This document shows positions 24,561 through 36,714 of a stretch of 64,000 nucleotides of DNA, in pieces. The translations under genes were made by a program, and so were the position numbers. Each line of letters starts with the position of its first letter. Within the stretch, counting starts at the first letter, position 1. The stretch is from Diplodia intermedia (lineage: Eukaryota > Ascomycota > Dothideomycetes > Botryosphaeriales > Botryosphaeriaceae), in contig JAKEKT010000058.1 of the NCBI GenBank assembly GCA_021495925.1, positions 62,001-126,000 of the forward strand. Direction: 5' to 3'. The notes beneath the pieces were generated by a model. The model did not search any database, was not told the origin of the DNA, and saw nothing but the letters and a program-made list of their open reading frames with translations.

Positions 24561-24713
24561 CGCTGAGGTGATGAACTTGCCATCAGGCCGATGCCTTCCA
24601 TTTGCTCTGGCTTTGGTTTTTCCGCTTCCCAGAGAAGGCGCAGCGCGAGAGCGGAATTGAGTGTTACACTGCACCTGCCCCGCAGCATCTAAGCAATGAA
24701 GGTCCACCCTCCA

Positions 24714-24878
24714 CGGCGGGTGACAATGAACACTACATTATCAAGTTGGTGTAGGCAGTTGAATATAAGATCCGAACGTGAATATACGGTTTAAATGCAT
24801 ATATTTACGTCTCGATCTTATATTTAACTACCCACCCGGTGAGCAATTTTTTTATGAGGCAATTTCTTTCATCACCTA
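24714..24878. mobile_element. Foldback MITE, copy 2 (eroded)
   Basis: About 165 bp, homologous to copies 1 and 3. Left end CGGCGGGTGACAA, right end GCAATTTCTTTCATCACC. The internal inverted repeat is well kept (GTTGAATATAAGATC against GATCTTATATTTAACTAC). Roughly 37 bp near the left terminus are missing relative to copy 3, and the outer repeats have diverged. It lies at the 5' edge of the kinase gene, where it could form part of the promoter or leader, and 231 bp from the tRNA-Tyr gene. No clear target-site duplication. Confidence 0.75.
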
Positions 24879-25095
24879 TAGTTAGTTCATCATGTTAGAC
24901 TACAATGTCTTGTGCTTATCGAAGCTGCGGTGGACGCTTATGCTATCAAAAAGTGTCATACCAATTATGGTAACTAGCCGGGACTGCCTGTTCATTGCCA
25001 GTTCACAACTTGTCCATGCAATACTCGGCCATTGTAAAAACACCAAAAAGAACTCCACCGCATCGCCCTTTGATAGGAAGAGGCATCCCAAGGGC

Positions 25096-25101
25096 AAAAA
25101 A
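25096..25101 (-). terminator. Pol III terminator of tRNA-Tyr
   Basis: Six T residues on the minus strand, 8 bases after the tRNA end. Confidence 0.75.
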
Positions 25102-25109
25102 GGTAGTCT

Positions 25110-25228
25110 TCTCCGCTCCCAGAATCGAACTAGGGACCTTTCGATCGCATTGAATCGCCGCTCCGGAGAGCTTGAGATAGCAACAGATATTACAGTCGAA
25201 CGTGATGAACCAACTACACCAAGCGGAG
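25110..25228 (-). tRNA. tRNA-Tyr (GUA) with intron
   Basis: Read on the minus strand, a perfect 7-bp acceptor stem pairs CTCCGCT (25222-25228) with AGCGGAG (25111-25117). The T arm is CCTAG-TTCGATT-CTGGG, and a 5-bp anticodon stem TTCGA/TCGAA encloses loop CTGTAA, whose anticodon is GTA at 25191-25193. A 44-nt intron (25146-25189) follows position 37, where tRNA-Tyr introns always sit. The C1:G72 pair and A73 discriminator are the eukaryotic tyrosine identity elements, supporting the call independently of the anticodon. A run of six T follows the gene. Confidence 0.92.
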
Positions 25229-28200
25229 GAGAGGAGAAGGTGGGCCTTCTTTGCTTGGATGAAAGCTGGAGTTGGCTGCAAAACTTATGTAGTGTAGTGC
25301 TGCTCCCTACCGGAAACAGAAGCGATCGCGAAAAGATTACGGACAACACTGAGTAGTCGATTGCACTTTGCCAACGCCGCACCACATGCAGGATTGGCAA
25401 ATGGCCGTTTTTAACGTCAAGTCCCAAGGCATGCTATCTCCATAGCACACTGGAGTGTCATGAAGCTGTCGACAAGCCTCGAAAGCCACGAGCCATTGTT
25501 CTTCAGAAGAGGCGCAGAGTCACGAGGACCACGCCGAAGCATAGCCGAGGCCGGTCAAACAACGAGAAGACACAAGGTGTGCAAGCCGCAGGGGTATCCC
25601 TCATGGACATCGGACGATCGGGCGATCAGCAAGCCTCACAGTCAGGCTCAAAGGAGGCCTGCATTCGTGTCCAACGCTCGCTCGCAGTCCCGTCCCCTTG
25701 TCCTTCCAAACTCCGTTAGACGTAAGCAGCTTATGCGCCAAGTCGAACGACAAGGGAAAGGATGTTGCGCAACAACAACAACAACTGATGACGCGCCAGC
25801 TCATTCCATCGTCAGTGATCAGTGCGCTGTCGGTCAGTGCTGATGCCGGTGCCGGTGCAGAAGAGAGCAAGACAATAATGCCGTAGAGCCGACCGTCTGG
25901 AGCACGGATGATGGGGCGAGCGGAGTCGGATTGCGTTGATTCCCTTTCGTATCGATGGAAAAGGGGGGCTCGAGCGTGGCGCTCCACGTCATGATTGGGC
26001 GCCGTATGTCCTTGCATCTCGTCACGTACTGCGTTGGGTCGGCATGGTGACTCTCGGACGCGTGTGGCCGTGGTGTTGCTTCTGGAGAAAAATCCCCGGC
26101 TTGGCCATGGTGGAGCTTTCCTGCCATTGGGCTTCAATGGCGCCAATTGGTGCTCTGCACGCTTGATCGTCTGCTTTTCCCGAGAGCCGTTCACGGCAGA
26201 AATGTGGACAAAGTAGGGGCGCCGTTCCGCCTCGCAGATACCCGTTTCAACATCCTTGGCTACTTCACCTCTACACATGTCCAATGAGATACTACAGCGA
26301 CAGCAATACTAGAGATATAAGCGAGCCGTTGCATCTGATCCCCCAATCGCGAAGCGTGGTCTTATCCCTGCTCTCTCAATCCCAATCATCCTCCTCCAAC
26401 ACATCACCGTGCTCCCAGACAACCTCAAACCTCTACCCTGTCCTGCCCACTGTCTCTGCAGATCTCACGCCGCAGGAATCCGCTTCAATCCCGGTCCACA
26501 GCGACCAACACACCTGCGAAACCGCAGCTGTTGCAGCAATCGGAAATAGAAAACGTCTGAAGATAAGCCCTGGATCTCACCGACCTACTCAGCCCCCCCG
26601 TTGATCTCATATCGACCCAACCCTATCTCACCACGTACCCTGAGACATGCGACCCTGACCCTGCCGAATAAGTTTCTCCTCCGAGATGTGGCGAAGGGAA
26701 AAAACATGCAAAACATAAAAGAAAAACGGAAAAAGAACAGTTGACGTCAAATCCAGACCACACACGTAATCAGCACGCGCGGAGAAGCCGTTGTTACCGC
26801 GACAAGCGCGCCTTCCTTCGACTCTTACGACCCTAAAGGAGTCGGCGGAGATGTCCACCACTGTGCCACCGTCTAAACCGTTGATCCCGCCACTTCCCGC
26901 CACTTCCCACCCCCTCCCCTACACCACCTCCTCCCGAAACCCGGTTTCAAACTCTCCCTACCGTGTCCGCCCTCATGCCCCGGGATATCCTGAAACCCAA
27001 CGGGAATCTCCATATTTCGTTCCCTTTTTTTTTTCTTTTCTTTTTTTCCTTTGCCAGCCAAATCTGCCACAACCGCTGATCATACACACGCCCTCCCCCT
27101 AACGACGGGAAGATGGGACGATCCGGTTTCACATTATATTATATCCGCGTCCGTTCTCTTCCTACGCGCGAAAGAGGGAGAACACGAACATTGAGAGAGA
27201 GAGAAAAAAGACATGATGAACACATGATTGCCTCGTTGCCATTGAAACCAAGAACGGTTAATGCCAAGAGAAATCGGTATGGAGGGGCGGAAAAGGGGTG
27301 GCAGGAACGAGCGAAAAGAGAGACAGAGCGCGCAAGAGCCGGTGAGAGAGCATGAGAGCCGCCAAGGGCGGTGAATGAGTGCGCGAAGGGGGATGATCGT
27401 TTAAGATGCCGACAGACGATCAATGCTGAGCCTCTCCCAGACCATTTTTGGTTGGGGGATAGCCGCAGTGTCCGAGCGGGCGCGGCGTAACCGGCTGCTA
27501 AACGATCGGTGAGAGAGGGAAAAAAGACGAAAGTTAGTCCTCTCCATCTCCGCATTGACCAGGTGCCACTTGCGAAAAGTGGCAGGTGAAGCGGTAAAGA
27601 GCCTCAAAGGATGGAGCACACGACCCTGGCTGGAGACGATCGTGAACCAAAGCTCCTACAACTCTGCACAAGTCCCACGCGCCCCTTCGGAACAAAGTCG
27701 ATAGAGAAGAAACGGAATGTGATCACCTCTCATCTGTTCACATACCCTGGAGTGTATAAAAAGACTGATTTTTGTTGCATATGCCATGAATAAGAAGAGA
27801 GGCCGCACACAGCAATGGTGGAGCCAAACAGCACAGGCTGCTAAAAACCGATACAAAATCAAAAAGTCATACTAAAACTTGGTCTTGTCTGAACGCCATC
27901 GCCCATCATGCCAACTGACAAATCCCACCGCACTTCTCCCTTCTTTCTCATCAACGTCCTACTGATGAAGCAGCAAAACAGCGCTGAAACGCGGAATAAA
28001 ACAAGACGACTATCAAATAAACGCTCTCCCGCTCTCAGAACTCGAAAACCCCGCGCACGAAGCAGCAGACGCAGTCAACGCTCGGATTATGAGGTAGTAG
28101 AGGCAAAGAAGGAGGAAAGGGCGAGAAAATTAGAGGTCGCTGCTCGGGCGCAACGGAGCTTTGGAGAGAGAGAGAGAGAGAGAGAGAGACTGAGGAAACC

Positions 28201-28912
28201 ACAAGAAAGAAGAGAGCCCCCAATTAAAATTTCGATCGACAAGAACGCCGGTGCTTGCAGCCAACAACGAACGCGGTGTCTGCTGAGTGCATGAGCGTGA
28301 AAAAGTCTAACAGTACAAAAAGGCGCTTTTTTTGGTGGTTGGTTCGGTAGTGGTGGTGATAGAGAGTTGCTTCTCGAGTGATCCTTCTTCCTACAAGAAC
28401 ACCTCCGCATCTGCGAGTCGTTGCAAGAAATTTCCCATTAGTGGTTCGACGAGTGTTGAGACGGTGAAGGAGGAAATTCGATAGCGGTCCCCCAGAAGCT
28501 GCGCCCCTACACCCACGTAACAACAGAAAGACAATTATACTACCAAGCCGGCCGTGAGAGTGCGGAAGAGAAAGAACAAAAAGCTCCAGAAAGAATCGTG
28601 GACACATCCAGGTTTGGGGGTGGACTAAAAGCAGTATGTATGACGAGAAGGCTCGCAGTGCGCCAGCCAGCCCCACAGGTTGCGCACCGCGCCCCCCCAA
28701 TATGCATGTTCGCGCGAGAGTAGAAGACCAGATGACGGGAGATGCGGAAGGATTAGGAGAGAGAACAGCCACCGGGGAGATGAGAGGGTATTGGGGGCGC
28801 GCGACCCGACCGTTTCCATGTTCATGCCGAGAAGGGATCGCGGTTGCCCGCAACATCACTGAACTTCAATGCCGAGTCTCGAACAGAACGGCGAGCGTCA
28901 TCCGACCCCTCC
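25229..28912. other. Long stretch without a supported gene
   Basis: About 3.7 kb between tRNA-Tyr and the casein kinase stop codon. The right part (about 28000-28900) may be casein kinase 3' UTR. Open frames at 25601-26284 and 28224-28859 (minus) lack domains and have low-complexity composition. A/G- and C/T-rich tracts are frequent, including a GA microsatellite at 28164-28189. A non-coding RNA or an orphan gene with small exons cannot be excluded by eye. Confidence 0.45.
28164..28189. repeat. (GA)13 microsatellite
   Basis: Thirteen uninterrupted GA dinucleotides within an A/G-rich tract downstream of the casein kinase gene. Confidence 0.95.
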
Positions 28913-30739
28913 TCACTCACCGCAGCACAGCGTGTTGACAATCTTCTTCCAGACAGAAGGCTTCTGCTCCGCCGGCTGCGGCCTGTTACCGGCCGGCGTC
29001 GCCTGCGCGTTTCCCTGCATGGGACTTTGCGTCGTGCTCATTCTTTGTGGCAGGTTCTGCTGGCTGGTTTGAAATTGTGCTGCGGTCGAGCCTTCGGGCG
29101 CCGCGATGTCTCCTTGACTCTTTCTCTTCATGTGGTCGGGCTGGTATTTTGCTACGTCGGTCCGGGATGGGTGCCTTGCGCCTCCCCCCGGCGGGCGCGA
29201 GGCACCGGGCTTTGGGAGTTCAGCATCAAGTCTTCCGGGAGGCATGGGCGTCTTGGAACCGCGGGCCTGGCCGCCGTGAATCTCGCGAGCGGACGAGTTG
29301 GGTATCGCGTTGGCGTGGTGCAGGTGCGCGGCGGATGCGTGGCTCTTCATCGACTCCCAACCCTTGCCATTGTTGATTTTCATCCAGTCGTACTCGCCAT
29401 CCTCAACCTCACCAGTGCTCTTGAGGGCCTGGGTGAAGAGCTCACGCAGGTAGTCGTAGTCAGGGGTGTCCTCAAAGCCAAGGTTGCGGACATAGCTAAG
29501 GTACTTGTTGAACTCCTCTGGGATGTGGGTCAGCTTGTGTACGCCCGTATGAGCGCGGGAATACTAACCAGGGAAGCCGTCACACAGGTCCTTGATAGCA
29601 GTCGTCTGCTTCTTCTCTCCAATCTTCTCATACTTCTGCTTGTTGGTAGCAGCCTTCAGGCCCTGCCATGGGAGGCCGCCCCGCAGGAAATACATAAACA
29701 CATGACCCAGAGCCTCCAAATCATCCCTCCGCGACTGTTCGCGACCAAGGTGGGTGTTGATACTCATGTAACGGGCCGTACCAGACAGCGACTTGCGTTC
29801 TCTGTAGGGAATGTGTTGCTTCGTCTTGGGATCACGGTACTGCTTGGCCATACCGAAGTCGACGACGTGGATCACGTTGGCAGCCTTGGTACCTGGACGG
29901 CCAATCAAGAAGTTGTCGGGCTTGATGTCACGGTAGATGAGGTTCTTCTCGTGGATGGTCTGGACGCGGGACAGCTATCATGGATGTCAGCTTCAAGGCT
30001 CCGAACAGAAGGAACCCCTGAGAACGCACCATCTGCTTCGCGACCATGACGACGGTCTTGATGGAGAACCGGCGGTTACAGTGGTCGAAGAGGTCCTCCA
30101 GACTGGGGCCGAGCAGGTCGATGACCAGGATGTTGTGCAGGCCCTCTTGGCCGAAGTAGTAGACATTAGGAATGCCGGCTAGGATACAGTTAGCACAGAG
30201 CGAACAGCAGCGAGCCGAGGGCAGGTGTCTTGCGGTAATCGCGAGGAAACGTCTTGGGCTTACTGATCGTATCGCCGGCGGGCTCAGTCTGTGCACTGCT
30301 GCTGCGCTGCGTGACGAGCCTGCGTCGCGAGTGATCGTTTGCGCCCTTGACGGGAATGAGCAAATGTGCTGGTGCAAAAAGTCCACTTACGGCAGCCCAC
30401 GAGAATCTTATATGTGCGGTATTCGTCCCTCAGCTGGGGCGCGTCCGACTTGCGGGGTTCCTACAGCAGCGCGTCCATGTCAGCGGCGTCGGAAGGGCGG
30501 CCTGGGCGCCGGGCCCCCTAGAGGGCAACGCGAAGGAAGACTCACAAACTTGATGGCGACTTGCTGGTTGTTGAGCAGGTTCGTGCCCTCGAAGATGACG
30601 CCGAAGGAACCCTAGAGCGGTCAGTTCGGTCGGCTTGTCGCGATTTTGCAGACGGGCCGGGAGAGCGGCGGCGTACCTCTCCTATCTTCTTGCCGACTCG
30701 GTAGTGCACGCCCACGACATTCGAGGACGAGGAGGCCAT
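28913..30739 (-). CDS. ckiA: Casein kinase 1, CkiA/Yck family
   Basis: Essential Ser/Thr kinase of the CK1 family. Exons in coding order: 30677-30739, 30546-30611, 30391-30460, 30030-30178, 29569-29974 and 28913-29517; 452 residues. The kinase domain covers about 10-290: glycine loop GKKIGEGSFG, ATP lysine in [19 protein letters not shown], the DFG motif in [14 protein letters not shown], and the CK1 substitute for [16 protein letters not shown] Pro/Gln/Ser-rich tail ends in [12 protein letters not shown]. The CysCys is the position palmitoylated in Yck-type kinases, so plasma-membrane anchoring is likely. All five introns join in phase. The stop codon overlaps a perfect GTGAGT donor (GGTGAGTGA), so a further alternative 3' exon is possible. 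Family is certain. Confidence 0.95.
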
Positions 30740-31931
30740 GGTTGCGAGAGGCTGCCGTGGGGATCAGGCTGGGTGGTTTGGGGTCGGGCGCGTGGAAGAG
30801 GGAGTCGGGCGTGGGAGCGAGGACGGATCGGGCGAGGACTCCTGAAGACGGACGGGCGGTCGCAAGAATGGGCGATGCGAGTCGTCGCTGCTGCTGCAGG
30901 CCGCTGTTGCCGGGCGGGTCGGAGGGCGGGGGAGGGCAACGCAGGTCTGGCGGACGACGGGAGGAGGCGTCGAGCCGTGGGCGTGAGGTGATGGTGGAGG
31001 ACCGCTGCGGTGAACGGGGACGGAGTGCTTGGGGTGGCTGCTAGACCAGAGGCTGGTGCTGGTACGGAAGCGGCCTAGGTTTCTCAACCTCGCCTAGCGA
31101 GGTCGAGCGCTGTCAGTGAGCCCGCTTCGCGCCACAACAGGACAGGGCCCTCGCCCGCCTGCGCTCCCCGCCACGCCGGCCACGAAAAGGAGATGCCGCT
31201 GCCGCTCCCGCCAAACGGATGCAGGAACATCCAGCAATCCGCAGGCATCCGCGGCTCCGCGCGCCTCTCTCCGCTGCAGCGCAGCGCTGGCGACGTGCTG
31301 CTGCTGCCAGCGCGCAGGCCCCGGCCTGAGGCGGCCTGACGCCCCCCCGGTCAAGGGCGAATCAAACGACGCGCAACGGCGGCCATCCCGGCCAGAAGCC
31401 GCCAGTCGCGCCGTTACTTTGGCGCTGTTCCTTGGGCTGGCTCTGCGACTCGCTCCGCCTGCGGCTGACCCTCTTCTTCTGGAACGCGCCGCGAATTCGC
31501 GCCCGCCGCCGAAGCCTAGACACCAACCAGGCGCCAACGGCCCCCTGGCACCACCAACAACCTCCAACGCGCCGAAGCGCCCACGGCCATTGTGAAGCGA
31601 AGAGATGTACATAGGCATATAAATAACACACTACCGCCAGCCCTGCACCCGCGCCGTCCACGCCAATTGCACTTTGAACCGCCCGGAAAAAAAAGAGCTC
31701 GATGTTAGCCGACGCCGCTGCAAGCCCCCGAAATAATGCACGGCCGAAGCAAGTACCACCGGGCTGCTCCATTTGTCCTGCCCATCATCCTCAAACTTCC
31801 CCATCGGTGTGCCGACGAGGCGATGACCGCCGTGGAGCGCCCGCTACTTGGTTATGTATTTTACGCCCATCGTTGTCCGGTTCCGTGCCCTCATGCCCTA
31901 TGAAAACAAGCCGTATGTATGTGCATCGCGC
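30740..31931. other. Intergenic region: casein kinase promoter and Nup133 3' flank
   Basis: GC-rich, with Pro/Arg-rich open frames on both strands (31094-31618 and 31116-31595) that show no domain. The left part is the casein kinase promoter and leader; the part near 31600-31930 is likely Nup133 3' UTR. Confidence 0.5.
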
Positions 31932-34900
31932 TTATTCCTCCATCGGCTCACCTTCCACCTCGCTCTCCTCGTCGTCGCCTTCGAAGCCTCCAGCCGACTG
32001 CAGCACCGCGTCCGAGTCCTCCACTGTCGCTGCTTCTTCTTCCTCCGGCTCCTCCTCCACCGACTCCATGATCCCATTGACTCGCGCCTTAGCACGTGGG
32101 GTCACGTCCATATCCTCCTGCACGACCTGCATGCTGAGCCCTGCCCCCTGCACATCCAGCTCCGCATCGTCAAAAGCTCGCCTCTTGGCGAGCTCTTTGA
32201 TCTCTCCATACCAGAACGGCAGACGACATGTCTTCAAGAAGCCGACTAGATCGTCGTCATCCTTGATGTTGTCCTTGATGATTGGATCCCTCAAGTCTTC
32301 CGAAGGGAACCGTGATTGAAGCTCTTCGGCTTGGCATCCAGCCTCTTGTACCTGCTCGGGAGAGAGTAGGTGCAAGTTGGGATTAGCGTCCCAGAGTCCT
32401 GGTACATCTGTTAGCGAGATCATTCGTATTAATCATGGTGTGGAGTAACGCATACCAGTTTGGTAACCCTGCTTGAGAGTCCAGAACACCAACGTATTCT
32501 CCAGCGCCAACTGCACCTGCTCATCCGCCCGCTGCACCGTGTTGTTGATTGCCTCCCAGTCGTCACAGAGGAATGTTCTCTTCCAAGCCAGCTTCAAGCT
32601 TCCTTCCCAGGTGACCGCATCCAAAACACCGTGTGCTGCGGCTAGGGCCTGGAAAGCCATGAAGTTCTGGCGTCCACTGATATCCTGGGGGCCCGCCTCG
32701 TGCTGCGCATGATCCATGAGCGTGAGAACATCAATGATCAGGCCGGCATCCAACACGCGGTGAGCGATGATCTCCTCGAATCCACGCTTCAGCAGCTGTT
32801 GAAGAGCAGGCCTGTCCTTGACAAAGAGCGTTCCATAGTCCATCATGACTAGATCGATGGCTGAATCATCGTCAAGCGCGCCGTCGATCGTCGGCTTGAT
32901 GTGCTTGTAAACCTTCTCTTGGAGCTCGAGAAGCCGCAGCTCACTGTTGCATTGAATGAGCCTTGGTTTAGCAGCCTCGGGGTGCGCAATGGCATCGGCT
33001 TTGTCGCCAGTTGTAGCTGCCAGAAGCGAAAGCTTTGCAAGCGATACTTCCACTTTCTTGCTCCAGTCGCGAGTCTCCTGCTTGGCACCCACATACATGA
33101 GGGCGTCGCTGGCAGCGGCGAAGTCATTCTCTCCGAGGACGTCGTTAACCCAGCTCAGCTTGGCATAAGCACGATGCGACCGTAGGAATTTTGTGAGAAG
33201 TTCCTGCCCAACACCCCTCTTGTCAATCATCATGGCTGATTTGTGGAGCTGGATGTGGCTGGTGAAAAGGGCATCCGCCCAAGCTTGACCGAACCTCTCG
33301 AAATAGTCGCGAATACGAGCCTCGAGCTTCTTCAAGGAGTTCTCGAAGTGACGCTCCTCTTCCTCGTTCTCGGTGTTGTCACGCTCTTCCCCAAGGTAGT
33401 CGAGTTCATCCCACACGAGATGTACCAAAGTCCGCATGTCCTTGAGGCGCTCAGCAATGATCATACCGCTCTCTGCCATGCCGACCTTGGCAAGAGAAGT
33501 GACTTGTTCGTAACGAATGTTGTTCTCAAACTCTTGCCTGAGCGCTTGGCCAGTGGCGCGGGTCTTATCGTCAGGTTGCGCGAGGCACCAGCGATAGCGC
33601 TCCATGTGGACCTGGCAGCTCAGCTTGACGAGACGTGGGTTATCGCCCGCAACCTTCTTGGAGAAGGGTAGCTCACCCTCCTCCTCGGAGATCGTCCAGA
33701 CCATCTCCCTTGCCAGGTCCACGAGCGACCGAATCGAGTTGACAATGTTGGGGTTGGACGTCCAAGGCAGCGGCAATCCCTCGTATCCAGTGGTGAGGAT
33801 GTTGTAGTCGAGCTCTTCCGCTTCCAGGCCGTAGTCGAACAGGTGATCCCTTCGGAAAATGAATGCCCTCTCCAACGCGTTCAGGCAAATATCATCAGCC
33901 TCGCTAACTAGCAGAATCAACGTCCTGTAGTCCTTGACGCCTTCCTTGTAGACCTCCCTTACCGAGAGCTGAGCCCACGGGATCATGATGTGCATCTTCG
34001 ACACGTCTTTGACGAACCACTGCCGAACAGGATCCAGCTCCCCAAGTTCCGGCCTCAGTTCAGACTTGTGTTTCTCGTGGAGCATGTCGACGATTTCATC
34101 CAGCAAAGGCTTGTGGGGAGACTTGACCTTCAAACGATCCTCGTAATGGTCCCAGACTCCTTGGGCAGATGCCAATTTCTCAGCATCCCAGAGCAACTGC
34201 CATTTCGCAACGCGCGACAACGGCGGGTAGTTCTCTTTCACATGCCTTGCAAGGTTGGCCAAGGCTCCCGCCCTGATGGCAAGCTGCTGGGTTTGCGATG
34301 CTAATCCAACAGGAATATTTTCAGAGCTTGAGTCGAGGACTTCCTTGCTAATTTGAAGTGCTGCCGCCTCCACCTCATCGTTTTCAAACGTCAATTCAGG
34401 CTTGGCCGAGAAATCGAACATGCTTTCCGAAGCGCTGCCGAACCATATCGCCTGAGAGATTCGGCTCTTTGCAGTTGGACGCAAGCGCTCGGTGTCTTTG
34501 TCATCCAAGCTTGGTGGAGGTGCTGTTACCCGGACAGCTCCAACGCCTTGGGTGAAAAGCACACAGCTGGATTGCTTCGTCTTCCGAGTAGAATCCTCCG
34601 TTGTGTATCCGATAAAGCGCACGTTTTTCTCCTTGCGGAAGTAGACCACATCTTGGAATGGCTTCGTCGCAGTCCCGACATCGACCATTAATTGCGCATC
34701 CGGCGATTCGTTAGGTTCAACCAAGGACGTTATTACGACGGCGTTGCTGAAAACCGCAAAAGCCGTGTGGCCCGGAGATGGGACCAAAAGCTTACCCGTT
34801 TCCGGTCTTTGCTGCGTCTGGTTGCCAGCGAACTTGTCCAGAGCTATCATCCTAGCCACCTTGGCTACACTTCCAAGGAGGTCCACCTCCACAAGTCCAT

Positions 34901-36250
34901 AGCTAGTACCGGCTTGTCCAGATAAAGCAACAAGTGCCAGAAGTCCAATACTTGACGAGCCTGCGATCAGGCTGTCGTCGGATCCTTGGGTTTTTGGTTC
35001 GCCTAGAATGGTGAAGTCCAGTATTCTGACGGACATGCCGTTGCCTCTCATCTCCGGAATTACCCCAGCCTGGAATGATGCAACAATGTCTTCTTCGGCA
35101 TCAATCTCTTCCTTGAGAACATGCTGACCAGCCCAATTCAAATCCCAGACTTGGAAGGAGCCGGATCCTGTAGCCACCACCACCTCTAGCTGGCCTTTCA
35201 GCTGAGACGGACGGACTTTTACCGCCGCCACATCCCTGTTCCATCCCGATCCAGAAAAGAAGCTGCTAAGGTTGCCGAAGAAGCTTGTGGAGCCATTTTG
35301 CGACTGGCTGCGCAGGAACTGTACGTTTATTTGCGGCCGTCCTTGGGAGTCGCGAACCCTCAATTGCGCCACTCGACCAGTACTGAAGACCAAGATGAAT
35401 CCTGCATGTTCAGCATCGACAATGTCCACTACCGTCTCTCCCGAGAGTAAGCTGCCAACAGAGCCCTCGATGCCTTGGCGGCGCTGCTGGAACAGACCGA
35501 GTGCCTCTGCGCTGTCTACATTTTCCCAGAATTTGATTTTCCCGGACGTTGGGTGGATTACAAGCAGGCCTAGGTCGCCGGAAGGGCCTGTGTTGACAAG
35601 GGAACCTACAGGGAGAGGTTCAGATCGCTTCAGAGGATACGGTAGAGCGAGGGTTCGGGATGAGGAAGGTGTAGGAACGGGTGTTGTGTAATCCCAAACG
35701 TAGGCGTGCTCGTGGGTGAATGCTACAGCAAAGCGTGTCGAAGGCAACACGAAGACGCGGTAGTTTTCTAACTTGTTATCAGCTCATGCCTGGCAGTTGT
35801 TGTCAGCAGCGCATACCGCGAGGATTCGAGCGCAAAGCTTCGGGCAAGCTGGGGAGCTGCCTGAAGCTGTAGTTGGGAGACTTGGTCTGAGGTGTCTGTC
35901 AGCGTCCTCGCTACCATCGAAAATCAACTGGGCCGTACCAAGGTGATGCTGCCGTCGCCCTTGACGCTTCTTGTAGGCGTCGCCGAATGCTTCTTCTCGC
36001 GCACCGGCATCTCGTGTCGTAATGCTGACCGCCGCTTCTCGTCTCCGTTCACGGGGTGTCCGTTCAGTGGCGACGAGCCATTGCCGTTGACCGCAGGGTT
36101 TTCCGGGTCGATTAAGGTGGGCTCCGAGATTTTGCTGCGCTTACGGTCGGGCTGGTGCTTCGCGCTGTCAGAATCGTGACGTTGCCGGCGCCGGGGGTTG
36201 CGCGACACGGTGCCATGCACGCCGTGGAAGGAAGCGTCCGGCGAGAACAT
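31932..36250 (-). CDS. NUP133: Nucleoporin Nup133
   Basis: Member of the Nup84/Nup107-160 coat complex of the nuclear pore. Exons in coding order: 35939-36250, 35817-35886, 32456-35767 and 31932-32398; 1386 residues, right for the fungal family. The N-terminus is Arg/Lys-rich and disordered, followed by a beta-propeller (about 110-520) with repeats such as VFVLPSTRFAVAFTHEHAYV and FQVWDLNWAGQHVLKEE. The rest is an alpha-helical solenoid, including the block GLWDANPNLHLLSPEQV that crosses into the last exon. The end is acidic. The third acceptor was set at 35768 because only that position gives the frame ENYRVFVLP. Start ATG 36250 (MFSPDASF) is the first in frame. Confidence comes from length, fold order and several conserved blocks. 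Confidence 0.9.
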
Positions 36251-36714
36251 GGTGGGGCGGGGCAACGGCGACGAGACGCGATGCGCGTTGTGGGTGGAGG
36301 GGAAGGGGGCGGAGCTGGGTGTTGTTTTCTCGAAGCTGTTCGGCTCGTGGTTGCATGGATGCGCTCAGGCGCGCGGCGACAAGATCGGCGAACACGCGCT
36401 GGCGCCAAGACTTTCACCCACTCCAACGCCAGCCTCGTGGAATGTTCCAATCAAAACTTCTCGTTTCACATTTGTTGTAGACGCTATCTATGCAGGTCGT
36501 CGAACGCATCAATTTATCGTCAAAAATCAGTCTATTGAACGCCGCTTTGCATGCAACCGATTGGCTCCATTCTGCCCAAACAATCCATGGCATATCCGCC
36601 GAGAGCTCCAATGACCCCGAAAGCAACCGAACTATTCCAAGCCGCGTACATACCGTAGCATGCACGATGAAAGCGTCCCATCAGCCGCCCGAAACTCCGT
36701 CGTGATGCAGGTAA

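Noticed and set aside
24714..24878. Target-site duplication around MITE copy 2
   Set aside because: The flanking 8-mers do not match; only copy 1 shows a near-match, so the insertion target length remains unproven.
25601..26284. 227-codon minus-strand open frame
   Set aside because: No recognisable motif, odd poly-Cys patch from a CAA repeat on the other strand, and no supporting introns.
27440..27520. tRNA-Ser-like string with a CTGCTAA loop
   Set aside because: The D-like and anticodon-like parts do not form a proper 5-bp stem and there is no T arm or acceptor pairing downstream.
28224..28859. 211-codon minus-strand open frame downstream of casein kinase
   Set aside because: No domain or conserved block; position suits the casein kinase 3' UTR.
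31094..31618. Pro/Arg-rich open frames on both strands near 31.1-31.6 kb
   Set aside because: Mirror-image frames in GC-rich promoter DNA with no domain on either strand.
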